The notes under the pieces are model-generated. The model did no database searches. It was not told where the DNA came from and was given only the letters and a program-made list of their open reading frames with translations. From RPQJ01 sp963793005 (lineage in GTDB: Bacteria > Pseudomonadota > Gammaproteobacteria > Steroidobacterales > Steroidobacteraceae), in the NCBI GenBank assembly GCA_963793005.1, contig CAWBYP010000006.1, positions 38,878 to 102,877 on the forward strand: a stretch of 64,000 nucleotides of DNA. The letters run 5' to 3'. Positions within the stretch are counted from its first letter, which is position 1; each line of letters opens with the position of its first letter. Below are positions 35,389 through 46,812 of the stretch, one piece after another. A program made the translations under genes and the position numbers.

Positions 35389-36033
35389 GTGAATGACCGG
35401 TTGAAGAGCGAGTTCATGGCACTGTGGCTGGGCGTTGCCGACGACGAGCCGGCTCACGCCGAGCATGTCTGCCAGGTCCTGCTCGATCGATACGCCGAGC
35501 CAGGCAGGCACTACCACAACCTCGACCACGTCGAGCACTGCCTGGGACAGGCCCGGCTGGTGACCGGGCTGCTGCCCGACTCGAGCGCGCTCGAGCTGGC
35601 GATATGGTTCCACGATAGCGTGTATAACCCGCTGGCAAGGGACAACGAGGCCAGGAGTGCGGCGCTGTTCCGCGAACTCGCCTCGCCGGTGATGACCCCG
35701 GCTATCGAGGATGACGTAGAGCGCCTGGTGCTGGTGACGCAGGCCGGCCAGCTCCCGCAACGGGACGACGAAAGGTACATGGTCGACATCGATCTCTCGA
35801 GCTTTGGATTGCCATGGGAACCATTCCTGGCGGACAGTCTTGCAGTGCGCGCCGAGCGGCCGCACCTGACCGACGAGCAATACGCGGTGCAGCAGTCGAG
35901 GTTCCTCAATGGCCTGCTGCAGCGCGATGCGGTGTTCACCACCGAGTTCTTCCGCAAGCGCTACGAAGAGGTTGCGCGCTCTAATATCAGCCGGTACCTC
36001 GAGGCCATTGCCCCGGCACCCCGTGGGCATTGA
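35389..36033 (+). CDS. HD-domain-like predicted metal-dependent phosphohydrolase
   Basis: A 214-residue protein with the motif set YHNLDHV (His42, His46 region), WFHDSVYNP and DIDLSSFGLPW, matching a widespread family of predicted HD-type phosphohydrolases (COG4339 type). Its histidines and aspartates would bind a divalent metal. Substrate unknown. It starts with GTG 35389, 58 bases after the TIR gene, and precedes an MFS gene by 21 bases, so the three may share a transcript. Confidence 0.8.
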   Translation: MNDRLKSEFMALWLGVADDEPAHAEHVCQVLLDRYAEPGRHYHNLDHVEHCLGQARLVTGLLPDSSALELAIWFHDSVYNPLARDNEARSAALFRELASPVMTPAIEDDVERLVLVTQAGQLPQRDDERYMVDIDLSSFGLPWEPFLADSLAVRAERPHLTDEQYAVQQSRFLNGLLQRDAVFTTEFFRKRYEEVARSNISRYLEAIAPAPRGH

Positions 36034-36054
36034 TCGATCACGCAGGATTGATGC

Positions 36055-37746
36055 ATGACCGTCGAGGCCGAGCGCAGTTCGTCCCGCTTCGAAAGCTGGC
36101 GCAGCGCGACGCTGGCCCCGTTCGAGCATCGCGCATTTGCGCTGTTCTGGTGGGCCTCGCTTGCGTCATCGTTCGGCAGCATGATCCAGACCGTCGGCGC
36201 CTCGTGGCTGATGGCCACGATCGCGCCCTCCGCCGACCAGGTCGCGCTGGTCCAGACGGCGAACGCCCTGCCCTTCTTCTTCCTGTCGCTGGTGGCCGGT
36301 GCACTGGCAGACACGCGCGACCGCCGGTCGATCATGCTGGTTGGGCAGATGCTGTCGCTGCTGGCTTCAGCGGCACTGGCAATCGTGATGCTGGCCGGCG
36401 GCATCACGCCATCGACCCTGCTCGGGCTGACGTTCCTGATCGGCTGCGGCGGCGCCGTATTTGCCCCTGCCTGGCAGGCGTCCATCGGGGACCAGGTGCC
36501 GCGAACGCAGATCGCACCTGCCGTGATGGCCAATGCGGTCGGCTTCAACCTCGCCCGCAGTATCGGGCCGGCGATTGGCGGCGTGATCGTGGCGGCAGTC
36601 GGTGCAGCGGCAGCGTTCATCCTCAACGCCGTGTCGTACCTCGGGATCATCGCGACACTGGCCTGGTGGCGACCCGCAAGGGTTCGCAGCGAACTGCCGC
36701 CGGAGCCGCTCGCCACTGCAATCGCAGCCGGCGTGCGCTACGTGAGCCTCTCGCCGCACCTGATCGCCATACTGCTGCGCTGCGTGCTCTACACGATACC
36801 GATCGCTGCCGTGATGGCGCTGATGCCCATCGTCGCCCGCGACCTGCTCGGCGGAGGAGCCGCCACCTACGGCATCCTGCTCGGCGGCTTTGGCGTCGGC
36901 GCGATGCTGGGCGCGCTCTCCAGCGCCACGCTGCGCGGCCGCGTGTCCAGCGACGCCCTGCAGCGCATCCTGTCCGCGCTCGCCTGCGTGGCCATGGTCG
37001 CGATCGGCCAGAGTCGCTGGGCGGCGCTCACCTTCTTCGCGCACGTGCTGGCGGGTGCGGTGTGGACCCAGGGGTTCGCGAATTTCAACATCGCCGTGCA
37101 ACTCTCCTCGCCGCGCTGGGTGACGGGTCGGATGCTGGCGACCTACCAGACCATCGCGTTCGCCAGTATCGCCCTTGGCAGCTGGTGGTGGGGACAGTTC
37201 GCAAACGTGGCCGGCGTACGCGAATCGCTGACCGCGGCCGGGGTCGCGTCGCTGCTGTCGCTGCTGGTCGCGCGCTGGCTGCCGATCGATATAGAGCGCC
37301 TTGGCTCGCTGGATCCGCGTGTCCGGACCGGCCGCGCGCCGCCCAGCGTACACATTCATCCCGCGTCGGGCCCGATCGTCGTCGTCATCGAGTACCGGGT
37401 GCTCCCGGAGCACGCGGTCGAGTTCGTGGCCGTGATCAATGAAGTCGGCCGGATAAGACGCCGCGATGGCGCACGCGCGTGGTCGATCAGCCAGGACATC
37501 GACACGCCCGAGCACTGGGTCGAACGCTTCGAGAGCCCGACGTGGATCGATCACCTGAGATGGCGGAGCCGGCCAACCGTGTCGGACCAGGTCGTGCGTG
37601 AGCGTCTCGATTCCCTGATCGTGGACCAGCAGGCGAGCGTGCGCCGACTGGTCGTGAGGCCTCCAGGTGCGCAGCCACTGGGTGCACCACCGGAGTCGCA
37701 GCACGAGGTCGGCAGGACCGATCGCGGCGCACATGGCGACTGGTGA
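36055..37746 (+). CDS. MFS exporter (EntS/MFS_3 type) with C-terminal soluble domain
   Basis: A 563-residue inner-membrane protein. Residues 20-420 carry about eleven or twelve transmembrane helices of the MFS_3 (enterobactin-exporter-like) family, with the loop DTRDRRS between helices 2 and 3. After helix 12 a soluble domain of about 110 residues (VVIEYRVLPEHAVEFVAVINEVGRIRRRDGA, WVERFESPTWIDHLR) resembles a dimeric alpha-beta-barrel monooxygenase-like fold. Such MFS proteins with this tail are common in proteobacteria. Substrate is unknown; export of a small organic molecule is likely. Confidence 0.85.
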   Translation: MTVEAERSSSRFESWRSATLAPFEHRAFALFWWASLASSFGSMIQTVGASWLMATIAPSADQVALVQTANALPFFFLSLVAGALADTRDRRSIMLVGQMLSLLASAALAIVMLAGGITPSTLLGLTFLIGCGGAVFAPAWQASIGDQVPRTQIAPAVMANAVGFNLARSIGPAIGGVIVAAVGAAAAFILNAVSYLGIIATLAWWRPARVRSELPPEPLATAIAAGVRYVSLSPHLIAILLRCVLYTIPIAAVMALMPIVARDLLGGGAATYGILLGGFGVGAMLGALSSATLRGRVSSDALQRILSALACVAMVAIGQSRWAALTFFAHVLAGAVWTQGFANFNIAVQLSSPRWVTGRMLATYQTIAFASIALGSWWWGQFANVAGVRESLTAAGVASLLSLLVARWLPIDIERLGSLDPRVRTGRAPPSVHIHPASGPIVVVIEYRVLPEHAVEFVAVINEVGRIRRRDGARAWSISQDIDTPEHWVERFESPTWIDHLRWRSRPTVSDQVVRERLDSLIVDQQASVRRLVVRPPGAQPLGAPPESQHEVGRTDRGAHGDW

Positions 37747-37838
37747 ATCACGCGCTCGCTGACTGGAACCCCGCAGCCGCGCGTGGCCCGGGTGCAACGA
37801 CTCGTCGTCGGGACTATCAAACCCATTGCCAGAACCAA

Positions 37839-37859
37839 TTGGATCGCTCGGCGGTCCAA
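37839..37859. promoter_or_regulatory. Inverted repeat upstream of katG
   Basis: TTGGA and TCCAA are separated by 11 bases, 47 bases before the katG ATG. It could be an operator for a peroxide or iron regulator, but does not match an OxyR consensus. Chance occurrence cannot be excluded. Confidence 0.25.
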
Positions 37860-37906
37860 GTCCAGACTGTCTGTAAGCCAGGTAGCAGCGATCCGAGGAG
37901 AGAACC

Positions 37907-40105
<2,199 letters not shown>

Positions 40106-40131
40106 TCGCGGAGAACAGGTCCCGTAGAGCA

Positions 40132-40974
40132 ATGAACAAGAATATGCGTTGGTGGCCGGCGCTTGTCGTGCTCGTTGTCGTCGGAGCGGGACTGTACCTG
40201 TACCTGGCTCGATCACCGGAGCCGGTGCAGCCCCCGCCCGGGTCGTCGACTCTGCCCGAAGTGTCCTCCGCAGGGGTAATCCGGCATCCGATCGAGGACA
40301 TCGCGCAGGACGCAGAAGGCGTCGCAGGCGAGGAAGTCCCGCCCCTGGACGCGAGCGATGCCTCTGTCGAGGGTGCGGCTGCCGACTTGCTTGGCGGAGA
40401 GGCGGTTCTCGGGCTGGTCAACCCGGGCGACTACATCCGCAAGATCGTTGCCACGGTGGACAACCTGGCACGCGATCGTACGTCCGCGCGGCTGTGGCCG
40501 GTGCAGCCGACACCGGGGCGCTTTACTGTCCGCCAGGAAGACGATCGCACGTACCTCTCAGCCGAGAATTTCCAGCGCTACACCCCGTTCGTCAGCCTGG
40601 CGGCGTCCGTCGACGCCGGGAAGCTGGTCGCGCTGTATGTCCGGTTCTACCCGCTGTTCCAGCAGGCCCACGAAGACCTTGGTTACCCGCAGCAGTACTT
40701 CAACGACCGGGTGATCGACGTGATCGACAACCTGCTGGCGACGCCCGACCCGGGTGACACGATCGAACTCGTGCTTCCGCCCCAGGATCCGTCGGTCGAG
40801 GTCGCGCGGCCCTGGGTGCTTTACGAATATGCGGATCCCGCGCTTCGGTCGCTATCGGCCGGGCAGAAAATCCTGGTTCGCATGGGACCCGCGAATGCGG
40901 ACCGGGTGAAGACCAGCCTTCGCGAGCTGCGCAAGCGACTGGCGGCCGAACCACCTCCACGACCGGCGGCATAG
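40132..40974 (+). CDS. DUF3014 membrane-anchored protein
   Basis: A 280-residue protein with one N-terminal transmembrane helix (about 7-27) and a periplasmic domain of the DUF3014 family. The core includes NPGDYIRKIVATVDNLAR, then FTVRQEDDRTYLSAENFQRYTPFV and FYPLFQQAHEDLGYP. Function unknown. ATG 40132 is 27 bases after katG, so it may be read through from the katG transcript, although no functional connection is known. Confidence 0.82.
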   Translation: MNKNMRWWPALVVLVVVGAGLYLYLARSPEPVQPPPGSSTLPEVSSAGVIRHPIEDIAQDAEGVAGEEVPPLDASDASVEGAAADLLGGEAVLGLVNPGDYIRKIVATVDNLARDRTSARLWPVQPTPGRFTVRQEDDRTYLSAENFQRYTPFVSLAASVDAGKLVALYVRFYPLFQQAHEDLGYPQQYFNDRVIDVIDNLLATPDPGDTIELVLPPQDPSVEVARPWVLYEYADPALRSLSAGQKILVRMGPANADRVKTSLRELRKRLAAEPPPRPAA

Positions 40975-41031
40975 CACGCGAAAGGCAATACGTAGTTTTG
41001 ACCCGGCCCTTGCGTGTCAGATGCCTGGCCT

Positions 41032-41061
41032 TACCAACAGCGGTCGAACGAACTTACAATT
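41032..41061 (+). promoter_or_regulatory. Candidate promoter for the ferritin-like gene
   Basis: TTACCA, an 18-base spacer and TACAAT (one mismatch to the -10 consensus) end 58 bases before ATG 41120, in the only gap upstream of this gene. Confidence 0.4.
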
Positions 41062-41119
41062 CACCAGGCAAACTCACGCCCACCTGACCGGGCACGTGCT
41101 ACCGAAGAGGGGGAACTCC

Positions 41120-41662
41120 ATGTCCACCAGGCTCGACCTCTCCAGGATTTCCCTGATGGACGCCCTCGACCTCGCGGCGCTGATCGAGCTCGAAGCGGTG
41201 AAGCGTTACACGGAATTCGCCGAGACACTGGGCAGCCGTGGTGGCGACGATGCCGGTGCCGTATTCCAGTCAATGGTTGTCAACGAGAACAAGCACTGCG
41301 AAGAGATCGCCGAGCGCCGGCTCGCACTGTTCGGCGACAAGCCGCCCAAGGTCACGCTCGACGACATCTTCGACGTGGAGGCTCCGGCGAGCGGTGACGT
41401 GCGTTGGAACATGTCCACGCTGAAGGCGTATCAGCTCGCCCTGTATTCGGAACAGAAGGCTTTCGCTTTCTACGACGAAGCCCTCGACCATGTCGACCAG
41501 CCGGAGGTCAAGGCGCTGTTCGAGGAACTGCGGGAGGAAGAGTCTGAGCATGTCAGGATGCTCGTGAACATCATCGCGAAGTTGCCTCCGTCGGCTGAGA
41601 CCGAACTCGAGGACGAGGACTACGATCCGAATCGTCCGGCTCGCGACAGTTTCGAGGCATAG
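41120..41662 (+). CDS. Ferritin-like (rubrerythrin-type) di-iron protein
   Basis: A 180-residue four-helix bundle with the expected carboxylate/histidine ligands: IELEAVKRYTEFA, NENKHCEEIAER, SEQKAFAFYDEAL and EEESEHVRML. It lacks the rubredoxin-like CxxC tail of true rubrerythrins. Likely reduces peroxide or stores iron; the neighbouring katG supports an oxidative-stress role. ATG 41120 follows GAGGGGGAAC. The stop lies 20 bases before the end of the convergent AraC-type gene. Confidence 0.85.
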   Translation: MSTRLDLSRISLMDALDLAALIELEAVKRYTEFAETLGSRGGDDAGAVFQSMVVNENKHCEEIAERRLALFGDKPPKVTLDDIFDVEAPASGDVRWNMSTLKAYQLALYSEQKAFAFYDEALDHVDQPEVKALFEELREEESEHVRMLVNIIAKLPPSAETELEDEDYDPNRPARDSFEA

Positions 41663-41682
41663 CTGGTTGAATTGCCCTCGAT

Positions 41683-42718
41683 TCAGCGCGTACGCCGCCG
41701 GTACTCGCTTGGTGACTGCCCCGTGAGGCGCTTGAATGCGCGCCCGAAGTTCGCCGGATCGCCATAGCCGAGCAGGTAACCGATCTCACTGACGGTGTAG
41801 CTCGCGTCGTCGAGCATGCGGCGGGCCATCTCGAGTTGTTGTGCGGAGCGCAGGTCACCGAAGCGGGCGTCCCTCTCGGCCAGTCGCCGGATCACGGTGC
41901 GCGGCGTGACGCCCCAGGCTCCTGCCAGTTGTTCCAGCCGCGGCAGGCTCGTGAACTTGCGGTTCGTCGCGATGTGCTCGAAGTGCGCCGCGAGCCAGTG
42001 GGTTGCCCGCGCCACCACGTCGCCCTCGGCCAGCACGCCCGCGAGGGCTTCCCGGCAGCGGGAAAGGGACGAACGGTAGATCTTCTCGTCGTGCAGCGGG
42101 CACGGCAGCGCCTTCAGTGCTGCGGGCAAGGCGACGCCATTGAAGCCAGCGGAAAACTCGCAACGGTTACCGAGCACCCCACGGTAACGACTGGCGTGGC
42201 CACGCGCGGCGTATGCAAAGCAAAGCGTCGCATCTGAATTTCCCTCACCCAGTACGGCACGGGTGTAGGAGAGCCCGATCTGCTGAAGGATCTCGACGAG
42301 TGGAACCTCGAGGTCGCCCAGCGGATAACTCGTCGTGTCGAAACTCAGGATCAGCTGGCGATCCCGCTCGATGGCGCTGAAGCCCAGGTAAGGCGCGCGA
42401 ATACGCGCGAATGCGCCGAGGGTCTCGATGCCCGCGCCGAGTGTCGGTGCGCTTATCGAGGCAAAGCCCAGCGGACCGTGGCTGTTGATGTTGAGCTGCC
42501 GCCCGAAGTCGAGCGCCCAGTCGTCCCGGCCCGCCAGGCACGCGGGCGTTGCGCAGCACCCGCAGTTGCTGGGACACCGTGATCACGCCATGGTGAACCA
42601 GCATTTCAGGTGAAAGCCCTGTCCCTTCAAGCAGTTGCCCCGTCGCCGTAGGCCAGCGCTGCACCAGCAGGCGTGAATAGGTGCTCGGACAGGGCAGCGA
42701 GTCGGCCGGATGGCTCAT
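41683..42718 (-). CDS. AraC-family transcriptional regulator (frameshifted)
   Basis: A regulator of about 345 residues with an N-terminal ligand-sensing domain of the arabinose-binding-like type found in AraC proteins controlling hydrocarbon and lipid genes, and a C-terminal AraC double helix-turn-helix (RTVIRRLAERDARFGDL, YTVSEIGYLLGYGDPANFGRAFKRLTGQSPSEYRR). The start is ATG 42718 (MSHPADSLPC). The frame breaks near 42544-42546: QQLRVLRNAR must join LAGRDDWALDFGRQLNINSHGPLGF in the next frame; removing one C from a CCC run does this and leaves no other stop. Divergent from the AlkB/XylM-type monooxygenase, its likely target. Confidence 0.83.
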
Positions 42719-42730
42719 CTGCACAGTATG

Positions 42731-42763
42731 TCACTAAATGACTTGTTTAGCGTCATGAAGTGA
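42731..42763. promoter_or_regulatory. Operator-like inverted repeat between the AraC-type gene and the monooxygenase gene
   Basis: TCACTAAATGAC and GTCATGAAGTGA form a 12-bp inverted repeat with 10 of 12 positions matching, separated by nine bases. It lies 12 bases from the regulator start and about 110 bases from the monooxygenase start, in the shared intergenic region. Its length makes chance unlikely; binding by the adjacent AraC protein is inference. Confidence 0.55.
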
Positions 42764-42874
42764 TATTCACGCCCCGCGACCACCTCCCTAACATGCGCGC
42801 CATGGTTAGCCATGTGCACTGGACTCAGTCGCCTGGCGCTTGCCTGAAACCTCTACCAGATTGCCGGAGAAATC

Positions 42875-44053
42875 ATGCTGATCAAACTTCTGAAGGGCTG
42901 GCTGATGCCGCTCGCCATTGTCCTGTCGATTCTCGCCATCGCCGGCGGCGGCTGGTGGCTCTGGGCGCCGACCGCCGGCCTGTTCATCGTCTTCATGCTG
43001 GGCGACTGGCTGCTGCCCAGGGACGTGAGTCCCGCCATCGACTCCGAAAGCCCTCTCTTCAATCTTCCCGTCTATTCCGTCCTCCCGCTGCTGGTCGTAC
43101 TGAACGGCACCCTGCTCTGGATGCTGGGCAGTGGCGATGTCGCGCACATCGGCGAGTGGGTCCGCGCCCATGCCGGAATCGACTTGTTTGCCGGCCGCGA
43201 AGCGACGTCGCACTGGCTGCAATGGCTCGGCGGCCTGCTCTCCCTTGGCCTGCTCAACACACTGGGCGGCACCGTCGCCGGCCACGAGCTGACGCACCGC
43301 ACGTCGCGCCCGTTCGACGTGATGCTGGGGCGCTGGGCGCTCACGCTCACGGCCGACACCTCGTTTGCCATCGAGCACGTCTATGGCCACCACGCTCGCG
43401 TCGCGACTCCCGACGACCCGGCCACGGCACGTCGCGGCGAGGGCTTCTATGCGTTCGCCTGGCGCTCGACGATTCATTCGTATGTGCACGCCTACCAGAT
43501 GGAGAAGGCACGCCTCGCCAAGTTCGGCAAGTCGGTGTGGAACCCGCTGGCCAGTCCATTCATGCGCGGCAACCTGCAGAACCTCGTGCCTGCGATCGCG
43601 GCATTTGCGCTGGCAGGCTTCGTCGGGCTTGCGGCCTGGGTGGTGATCGCCTTCATCGGCAAGGAGCTGCTCGAGATCCAGAACTACTTCGCCCACTACG
43701 GCCTGGTGCGCGAGCCCGGCAAGCCGGTGCAGCCCCGCCACTCGTGGAACTCGAACCACTGGATGAGCACCAACGTGCTCTACAGCCTGGCGCGCCACTC
43801 GCACCACCACGCCGAGGCCGATGCGGCCTACTGGACGCTCGACGCGATGCCTGAGGCGCCCAACCTGCCCGGCGGATACCTGACGATGATGCCGGTGACA
43901 CTCGTCCCGCCGCTGTTCAAGCGCGTGATGACGCCGGCGCTCAACGAGTGGGACCAGAAGCATGCGACGCCGGCCGAACGAGAGCTGGCCCGTGCGGCGA
44001 GCCTCAAGTCAGGGATGCCTGGCCTGAACCTTGCCAGGCCGCTCGCGGCCTGA
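42875..44053 (+). CDS. AlkB/XylM-type membrane di-iron monooxygenase
   Basis: Integral-membrane hydroxylase expected to oxidise an alkyl or methyl-aromatic group with O2. The 392-residue protein has about six membrane helices and the histidine clusters of the family: HELTH (His137/141), EHVYGHH (His168/172/173), NYFAHYG (His274) and RHSHHH (His308/310/311/312). Classical AlkB has NYIEHYG and LQRHSDHH, so the HYG box differs at the residue before His (Ala for Glu). The reductase gene follows 32 bases later and an AraC-type regulator is divergent. Whether the substrate is an n-alkane, a terpene or another hydrocarbon cannot be told. Confidence 0.87.
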   Translation: MLIKLLKGWLMPLAIVLSILAIAGGGWWLWAPTAGLFIVFMLGDWLLPRDVSPAIDSESPLFNLPVYSVLPLLVVLNGTLLWMLGSGDVAHIGEWVRAHAGIDLFAGREATSHWLQWLGGLLSLGLLNTLGGTVAGHELTHRTSRPFDVMLGRWALTLTADTSFAIEHVYGHHARVATPDDPATARRGEGFYAFAWRSTIHSYVHAYQMEKARLAKFGKSVWNPLASPFMRGNLQNLVPAIAAFALAGFVGLAAWVVIAFIGKELLEIQNYFAHYGLVREPGKPVQPRHSWNSNHWMSTNVLYSLARHSHHHAEADAAYWTLDAMPEAPNLPGGYLTMMPVTLVPPLFKRVMTPALNEWDQKHATPAERELARAASLKSGMPGLNLARPLAA

Positions 44054-44085
44054 GTCCGGCGAAGAAGCCGCCAAGGAGAAACAGC

Positions 44086-45174
44086 ATGTTATCCAGCCTG
44101 TTCGGCAAGAAGCCGAGCTCACACGCTGCACGGATCGCACCCGCGAACGTCGAGCTGCGCGTGGGATCGAAGGAGACGCTGCTGCAGGCGGCGCTGAACC
44201 AGGGCATCGCCTTCCCGCACGACTGCCGTGCGGGGGGCTGCGGTGCGTGCAAGTGTCGCCTGGTCAAGGGCAAGGTCAAGGAGCTGACCGACAAGAGCTA
44301 CATCCTGTCGGCCGAGGAACTGCGCGACAACTACGTGCTGGCCTGCCAGAGCATCCCGCAGAGCGACATCGAAGTTGAGGTCCAGCTTCGGGATGTGAGC
44401 ACGCTGGCGGAGACCCGACAGAGCCCGGCGCGCATCACTCACATGGTGCCGCTGACCCACGACATCCTGCACGTGACGCTGGAGCTCGAGCACGCGCTGG
44501 CCTTCACGCCGGGCCAGTACTGCGAGCTGTCTCCGACGGAAGGCAGTGCTGCTGGCGTGAAGCGCAGCTACTCCTTTGCCAACGTCCCGGATGCCAACGG
44601 TACGTCCCGTCACGCCGAGTTCTTCATCAGGAAGGTGCCGGGCGGCCGTTTCACGGAGTGGCTGTTCAGCGACGCGAAGGTCGGCGACTCATTGAACGTG
44701 AATGCGCCCTTCGGCGAGTTCGTGCTGCGCGAGTCGTCTGCACCAATGCTCTGCATCGCCGGTGGCAGCGGCCTCGCGCCAGTGCTGTCGCTGCTGCAGG
44801 GTGCGCTGCAGTCGCTCAGGCGACCGCGCGAGGTGACCCTCATCTTCGGTGCGCGCTCCGAAACGGACCTGTACATGCTCGATGCGATCGAAGCGCTGCG
44901 CCGTGAATGGCCCGTCCGCTTCGACTTCGTGCCGGTGCTTGCCAGTGAACCGGCTGACAGCGCGTGGCAGGGGCGGCGCGGGCTGATCGTCGATCACCTG
45001 GCCGATATGCTGGGCGAGTCGCTCGGCGCCCAGCAGGCCTACCTGTGCGGCCCGCCGGGCATGATCGACAGCTGCATCGGCGGGCTCAAGGCCGCCGGCG
45101 TGCAGGAGTCCGGGATCTTCTTCGACAAGTTCCTCGACCAGTCGCACCTGTCGCCCGCGCAGAAGGTGGCATGA
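44086..45174 (+). CDS. XylA-type NADH:monooxygenase reductase ([2Fe-2S]-FAD-NAD)
   Basis: Electron donor to the preceding monooxygenase. The 362-residue protein starts with a plant-type [2Fe-2S] domain (Cys47, 52, 55, 87), followed by a ferredoxin-NADP-reductase-like FAD domain (RSYSFANVP) and an NAD domain (IAGGSGLAPVLSLL; YLCGPPGMI). One chain thus replaces the separate rubredoxin and rubredoxin reductase usual for AlkB systems and resembles XylA of the xylene monooxygenase pair. ATG 44086 follows AAGGAG. Coupled to the monooxygenase gene. Confidence 0.92.
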   Translation: MLSSLFGKKPSSHAARIAPANVELRVGSKETLLQAALNQGIAFPHDCRAGGCGACKCRLVKGKVKELTDKSYILSAEELRDNYVLACQSIPQSDIEVEVQLRDVSTLAETRQSPARITHMVPLTHDILHVTLELEHALAFTPGQYCELSPTEGSAAGVKRSYSFANVPDANGTSRHAEFFIRKVPGGRFTEWLFSDAKVGDSLNVNAPFGEFVLRESSAPMLCIAGGSGLAPVLSLLQGALQSLRRPREVTLIFGARSETDLYMLDAIEALRREWPVRFDFVPVLASEPADSAWQGRRGLIVDHLADMLGESLGAQQAYLCGPPGMIDSCIGGLKAAGVQESGIFFDKFLDQSHLSPAQKVA

Positions 45175-45402
45175 GAGTCCGCGCCTGAATCCCAGGCTAC
45201 GAGGAACAGCGTCCCGGGCCCGGTCGCATCGATGCGGCACGCGTTTTCGACGGCAGGGAGGTTGGACAGGTCGCGCTTCATTCACGGCGCAGGCGCTTGA
45301 GGGTGCGGGCGCCGCAGCTGTTGCGCTAACCGAACCGCTGGCGCACAGCGGAACTCCAGGACGGCATCGACCGTCCGTGAGATCTTGCGCACGGGGGAGT
45401 TC

Positions 45403-46752
45403 ATGACGACATTCACCGACTGGATCAACGCCGCCAATTCGTTCGTCTGGGGCCCGGCGATGCTGGTGCTGATCCTCGGCACGGGGCTCTACCTCCAGGT
45501 ACGTCTCGGTGGCATGCCGGTGCGCAAGATCGGCGCCGGCTTGCGCCTGGTCTGGGGGGGACGTGGCGGTGACGAGGCCCACGGTGAAGTCAGTCCCTAC
45601 TCCGCGCTGATGACCTGCCTGGCCGGGACCATCGGAGTCGGCAACATCGCGGGCGTGGCCACCGCGGTTGCGCTCGGCGGCCCGGGCGCCGTGTTCTGGA
45701 TGTGGATGACGGCCCTGGTCGGCATGGCCACCAAGTACGCCGAAGTGCTGCTCGCAGTGCACTTCCGTGAACGCGACAAGAAGGGTCGCTTCGTCGGCGG
45801 CCCGATGTACGCGATCCGCAACGGCCTCGGCCCGCGCTGGGCCTGGCTCGGCGCGACATTTGCGTTGTTCGGCGGCCTGGCCGGTTTCGGCATCGGCAAC
45901 ATGGTGCAGTCGAACAGCATCGCAGCCGCCATGCAGGGTTCGTTCGGCATTACCCCGCTGGTGACCGGCGTGGTACTGACCGTCATCACGGGCGCGGTCA
46001 TCCTGGGCGGCATCAAGCGCATCGCATCGGTCGCCAACTGGCTCGTCCCGTTCATGGCGACCGGCTACGTGGTCGCGGCAATGATCGTGCTGGTCTATCA
46101 CTGGCAGTCGATCCCGCAGGCCTTCGGGCTGATTTTTGCATCGGCCTTCACCGGCACCGCGGCGGTTGGTGGCTTTGCCGGCGCGGCGATGATGGCCGGG
46201 ATCCGCTATGGCGTGGCGCGCGGCATTTTCTCGAACGAAGCCGGGCTCGGCACGGCCGGCATCGCGCAGGCGGCGGGCATGAGCAACGACCCGGTACGCA
46301 GCGGCCTCATCGGCATGATGGGCACGTTCCTCGACACCATCGTGGTCTGCACGATGACGGGGCTCGCGATCGTGGTGTCCGGGGCCTGGCAGACGGGCGA
46401 GACCGGTCCCGCGCTGACGCAGGTCGCGTTCCAGTCCGCGCTGCCCGGTATCGGCGGCGAATTCGTCGCGGTCGCGCTCGGCGTCTTCGCGCTGACGACG
46501 ATCTTCGGCTGGGCGTACTACGGCGAGCGCTGCTGGCAGTACCTGGTCGGCGACTGGACGATCATGCCGTACCGCATCGTGTGGACACTGATGGTGTTCG
46601 TCGGGGCGGTCACGCACCTCGACCTCGCGTGGACCATCGCCGACACTCTCAACGCGCTGATGGCGATCCCGAACCTGGTGGCGCTGCTGGCACTGTCACC
46701 GGTCGTCGTGCAGTTGACGCGGGCAGGCCTCGCCAGGGCCTTGCCGGACTGA
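45403..46752 (+). CDS. Alanine/glycine:cation symporter (AGCS family)
   Basis: Sodium-coupled importer of alanine or glycine in the inner membrane. The 449-residue protein has about eleven transmembrane helices and AGCS signatures: the Gly-rich GTIGVGNIAGVATAVALGGPGAVFW, then FVGGPMYAIRNGLG and GIFSNEAGLGTAGIAQAAG. ATG 45403 follows CGGGGGAG. The 228-base upstream gap contains a 6-bp hairpin (GGACGG/CCGTCC at 45359-45376) but no recognisable glycine riboswitch. Confidence 0.93.
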   Translation: MTTFTDWINAANSFVWGPAMLVLILGTGLYLQVRLGGMPVRKIGAGLRLVWGGRGGDEAHGEVSPYSALMTCLAGTIGVGNIAGVATAVALGGPGAVFWMWMTALVGMATKYAEVLLAVHFRERDKKGRFVGGPMYAIRNGLGPRWAWLGATFALFGGLAGFGIGNMVQSNSIAAAMQGSFGITPLVTGVVLTVITGAVILGGIKRIASVANWLVPFMATGYVVAAMIVLVYHWQSIPQAFGLIFASAFTGTAAVGGFAGAAMMAGIRYGVARGIFSNEAGLGTAGIAQAAGMSNDPVRSGLIGMMGTFLDTIVVCTMTGLAIVVSGAWQTGETGPALTQVAFQSALPGIGGEFVAVALGVFALTTIFGWAYYGERCWQYLVGDWTIMPYRIVWTLMVFVGAVTHLDLAWTIADTLNALMAIPNLVALLALSPVVVQLTRAGLARALPD

Positions 46753-46812
46753 GCCGGCATCGGCGCGATCTGTCCGCTCGGCTTCGCGCAGCCTGTCGCG
46801 GAGTCGGATCGC

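Noticed and set aside
45175..45402. Glycine riboswitch upstream of the alanine/glycine symporter
   Set aside because: The leader has one 6-bp hairpin but none of the conserved glycine-aptamer core sequence.
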